DNA of 14,730 bases, taken from positions 1 to 14,730 of the forward strand of contig JBFGNS010000109.1 in NCBI GenBank assembly GCA_041574955.1, written 5' to 3'. A program made the position numbers and the translations under genes. Numbering within the stretch: position 1 is the first letter of the stretch; the number at the start of each line of letters is the position of its first letter. Positions 13,703 to 14,730 of this stretch are shown here, one piece after another. Source of the DNA: CALZJC01 sp041574955. GTDB taxonomy: Bacteria; Acidobacteriota; Thermoanaerobaculia; Multivoradales; JAHEKO01. The notes under the pieces are model-generated. The model did no database searches and was not told where the DNA came from. It saw only the letters and a list, made by a program, of their open reading frames with translations.

Positions 13703-14730
13703 ATGGGCCTTCCGCTCGCCACAGCATCCGAACCGGCGGCGGGCGCCCGGTTCGACCAGCGCTTCGACCGGCTGTGCCGCCGCTACGAGTCGCTGTGGTG
13801 GAACACCTCGTCCGGTCCCCCCGACCTCGGCCCGCCGCCCGGGCGCTGGCGCCAGTGGCGCACTGCCCGCGCCACGCGGCGGCTGATCGACGAGCTGGCC
13901 GGGGAGGTCGAGCACTATCCCGACGAGCCCGGCCAGCGGCACTCCTGGCGCGAGCGGCTGAAGACCCGCCTGCAGGCGTTCGGCGAGCAGCGGTTCGGCT
14001 GGCCGCGCGGCTACCGTGACCTCCTGTTCGGCGACGAGTTTTTCGACGCCACCGTCGAGTTCGCCCGGCAGGCCCGCGCCTTCGATCCGTCGATCCGCCC
14101 CGAGCACGTCATGCAGGCGCTGCGCAACGTCTGGATCATGAACAGCCTGCAGATGCTGCTCGACCGGCCGGTCGCGTTCACGCCGTCGATCTTCGCCTAC
14201 AGCATGCTCTACCCGTTGACCGACAACCTGCTCGACGACCCCGCGGTCGAGCCGGCGGTCAAGACGGAGCTCAACGGCCGGCTCGGCCGGCGCCTGGCCG
14301 GCGAGCGGCTGCCGCCGCAAGACCTGCGACAGCGCCGCGTGTGGGAGATGATCGAGCGCATCGAGGACGAGTTCCCGCGGCCGCGCTTCCCGGATGTCTG
14401 GTACAGCCTGCTGGCCATCCACCGCGGCCAGGTCGCCAGCCTGCGCCAGCAGCGCTCCGCGGCCCTGCCCGGGCCCGCCGAGCTGCTGCGGCTGAGCGTC
14501 GCCAAGGGCGGTGCCTCGGTGCTGGCCGACGGCTACCTGGTGGCGGGCGAGCTGGCGGACGACGAGGCCGACTTCAGCTTCGGCTACGGCGTTTTTCTCC
14601 AGCTGCTCGACGACCTGCAGGACGTGCGCGCCGACCGGGAGGCCGGGCATGCCACGCTGTTCTCGACCGCCCGGCCGCCGCTCGACCGGCTGGCTGGGCG
14701 GCTCGACCGGTTCATGCGGCGGGTGGTGAA
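13703..14730 (+). CDS. Class I isoprenoid-synthase-like enzyme, 5' part (runs off the window)
   Basis: The frame from ATG 13703 is open to the window end, giving 342 residues without a stop, so the gene is cut. The protein is mainly helical. A first acidic motif, LTDNLLDDP (172-180), and a later one, LQLLDDLQDVRADREAG (299-315), are placed like the two metal-binding aspartate motifs of class I (trans-prenyltransferase, squalene/phytoene-synthase-like) enzymes; between them the helix LSVAKGGASVLADGYLVAG (264-282) has small residues as in that fold. Such enzymes use Mg2+ and ionise prenyl diphosphates. The spacing (about 120 residues) fits the fold, but the motifs are not the strict DDxxD forms, so it may be a divergent or non-canonical member with unknown substrate. 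No ribosome binding site is evident before the ATG. The tryptophan-rich N-terminus (ESLWWN, 29-34) has no signal peptide. Confidence 0.65.
   Translation, partial: MGLPLATASEPAAGARFDQRFDRLCRRYESLWWNTSSGPPDLGPPPGRWRQWRTARATRRLIDELAGEVEHYPDEPGQRHSWRERLKTRLQAFGEQRFGWPRGYRDLLFGDEFFDATVEFARQARAFDPSIRPEHVMQALRNVWIMNSLQMLLDRPVAFTPSIFAYSMLYPLTDNLLDDPAVEPAVKTELNGRLGRRLAGERLPPQDLRQRRVWEMIERIEDEFPRPRFPDVWYSLLAIHRGQVASLRQQRSAALPGPAELLRLSVAKGGASVLADGYLVAGELADDEADFSFGYGVFLQLLDDLQDVRADREAGHATLFSTARPPLDRLAGRLDRFMRRVV

Noticed and set aside
12610..14019. 469-residue + strand open frame across the DsrE2 end, the hairpins and the membrane protein gene
   Set aside because: It runs out of frame through three better-supported genes and a terminator, and is Arg/Pro/Ala-rich without any motif.

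Overview
The window is GC-rich with long, tightly packed reading frames, nearly all on the + strand. It looks like a free-living, respiring bacterium rich in c-type cytochromes. The WNHxPxM cytochrome domains, a subtilisin-like protease with FLWSDG repeats, and a Qrc/alternative-complex-III-like gene set would fit Acidobacteriota (Thermoanaerobaculia-like) or a neighbouring phylum. That placement is from memory and is not proven. No rRNA, tRNA, CRISPR array, insertion sequence or phage gene was seen.

Layout. (1) 1-207 is the 3' end of a multiheme cytochrome c gene, closed by a strong hairpin at 233-260. (2) 284-787 encodes a stand-alone split-barrel flavin/heme-binding protein (HugZ/pyridoxamine-oxidase-like). 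(3) 1029-7467 is a compact six-gene operon: a membrane-anchored pentaheme cytochrome, a Tat-exported molybdopterin-oxidoreductase-fold subunit with a lipobox, a four-cluster ferredoxin subunit, a ten-helix NrfD-type quinone-binding subunit, a two-helix small membrane protein, and a secreted tetra-domain cytochrome c. Start and stop codons overlap or nearly touch at most junctions. The set resembles the Qrc complex and alternative complex III, so it is probably a membrane complex moving electrons between quinone and periplasmic cytochromes rather than a substrate-specific molybdoenzyme. (4) 7684-10233 encodes a large secreted S8 protease with an I9-like propeptide, two cysteine-bracketed beta-type domains, a subtilisin domain and a hexapeptide-repeat tail. 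(5) 10567-12749 is a three-gene sulfur operon: an SQR-like flavoprotein, a single-cysteine TusE/DsrC-family carrier and a DsrE2-like sulfurtransferase. It is preceded by a palindrome resembling CsoR/CstR operators and followed by tandem hairpins. (6) 12887-13627 encodes a membrane protein with a DUF6404-like motif. (7) 13703 to the window end is the 5' part of a class I isoprenoid-synthase-like gene.

How the genes may work together (inference). The SQR-like enzyme would oxidise sulfide and reduce the quinone pool, and the TusE and DsrE2 proteins would take up or relay the resulting persulfide sulfur. The NrfD-type complex could re-oxidise the quinol and pass electrons through its multiheme and class I cytochromes. 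The two operons are separated by the protease gene and no shared regulatory site was seen, so this link rests on biochemistry and proximity only.
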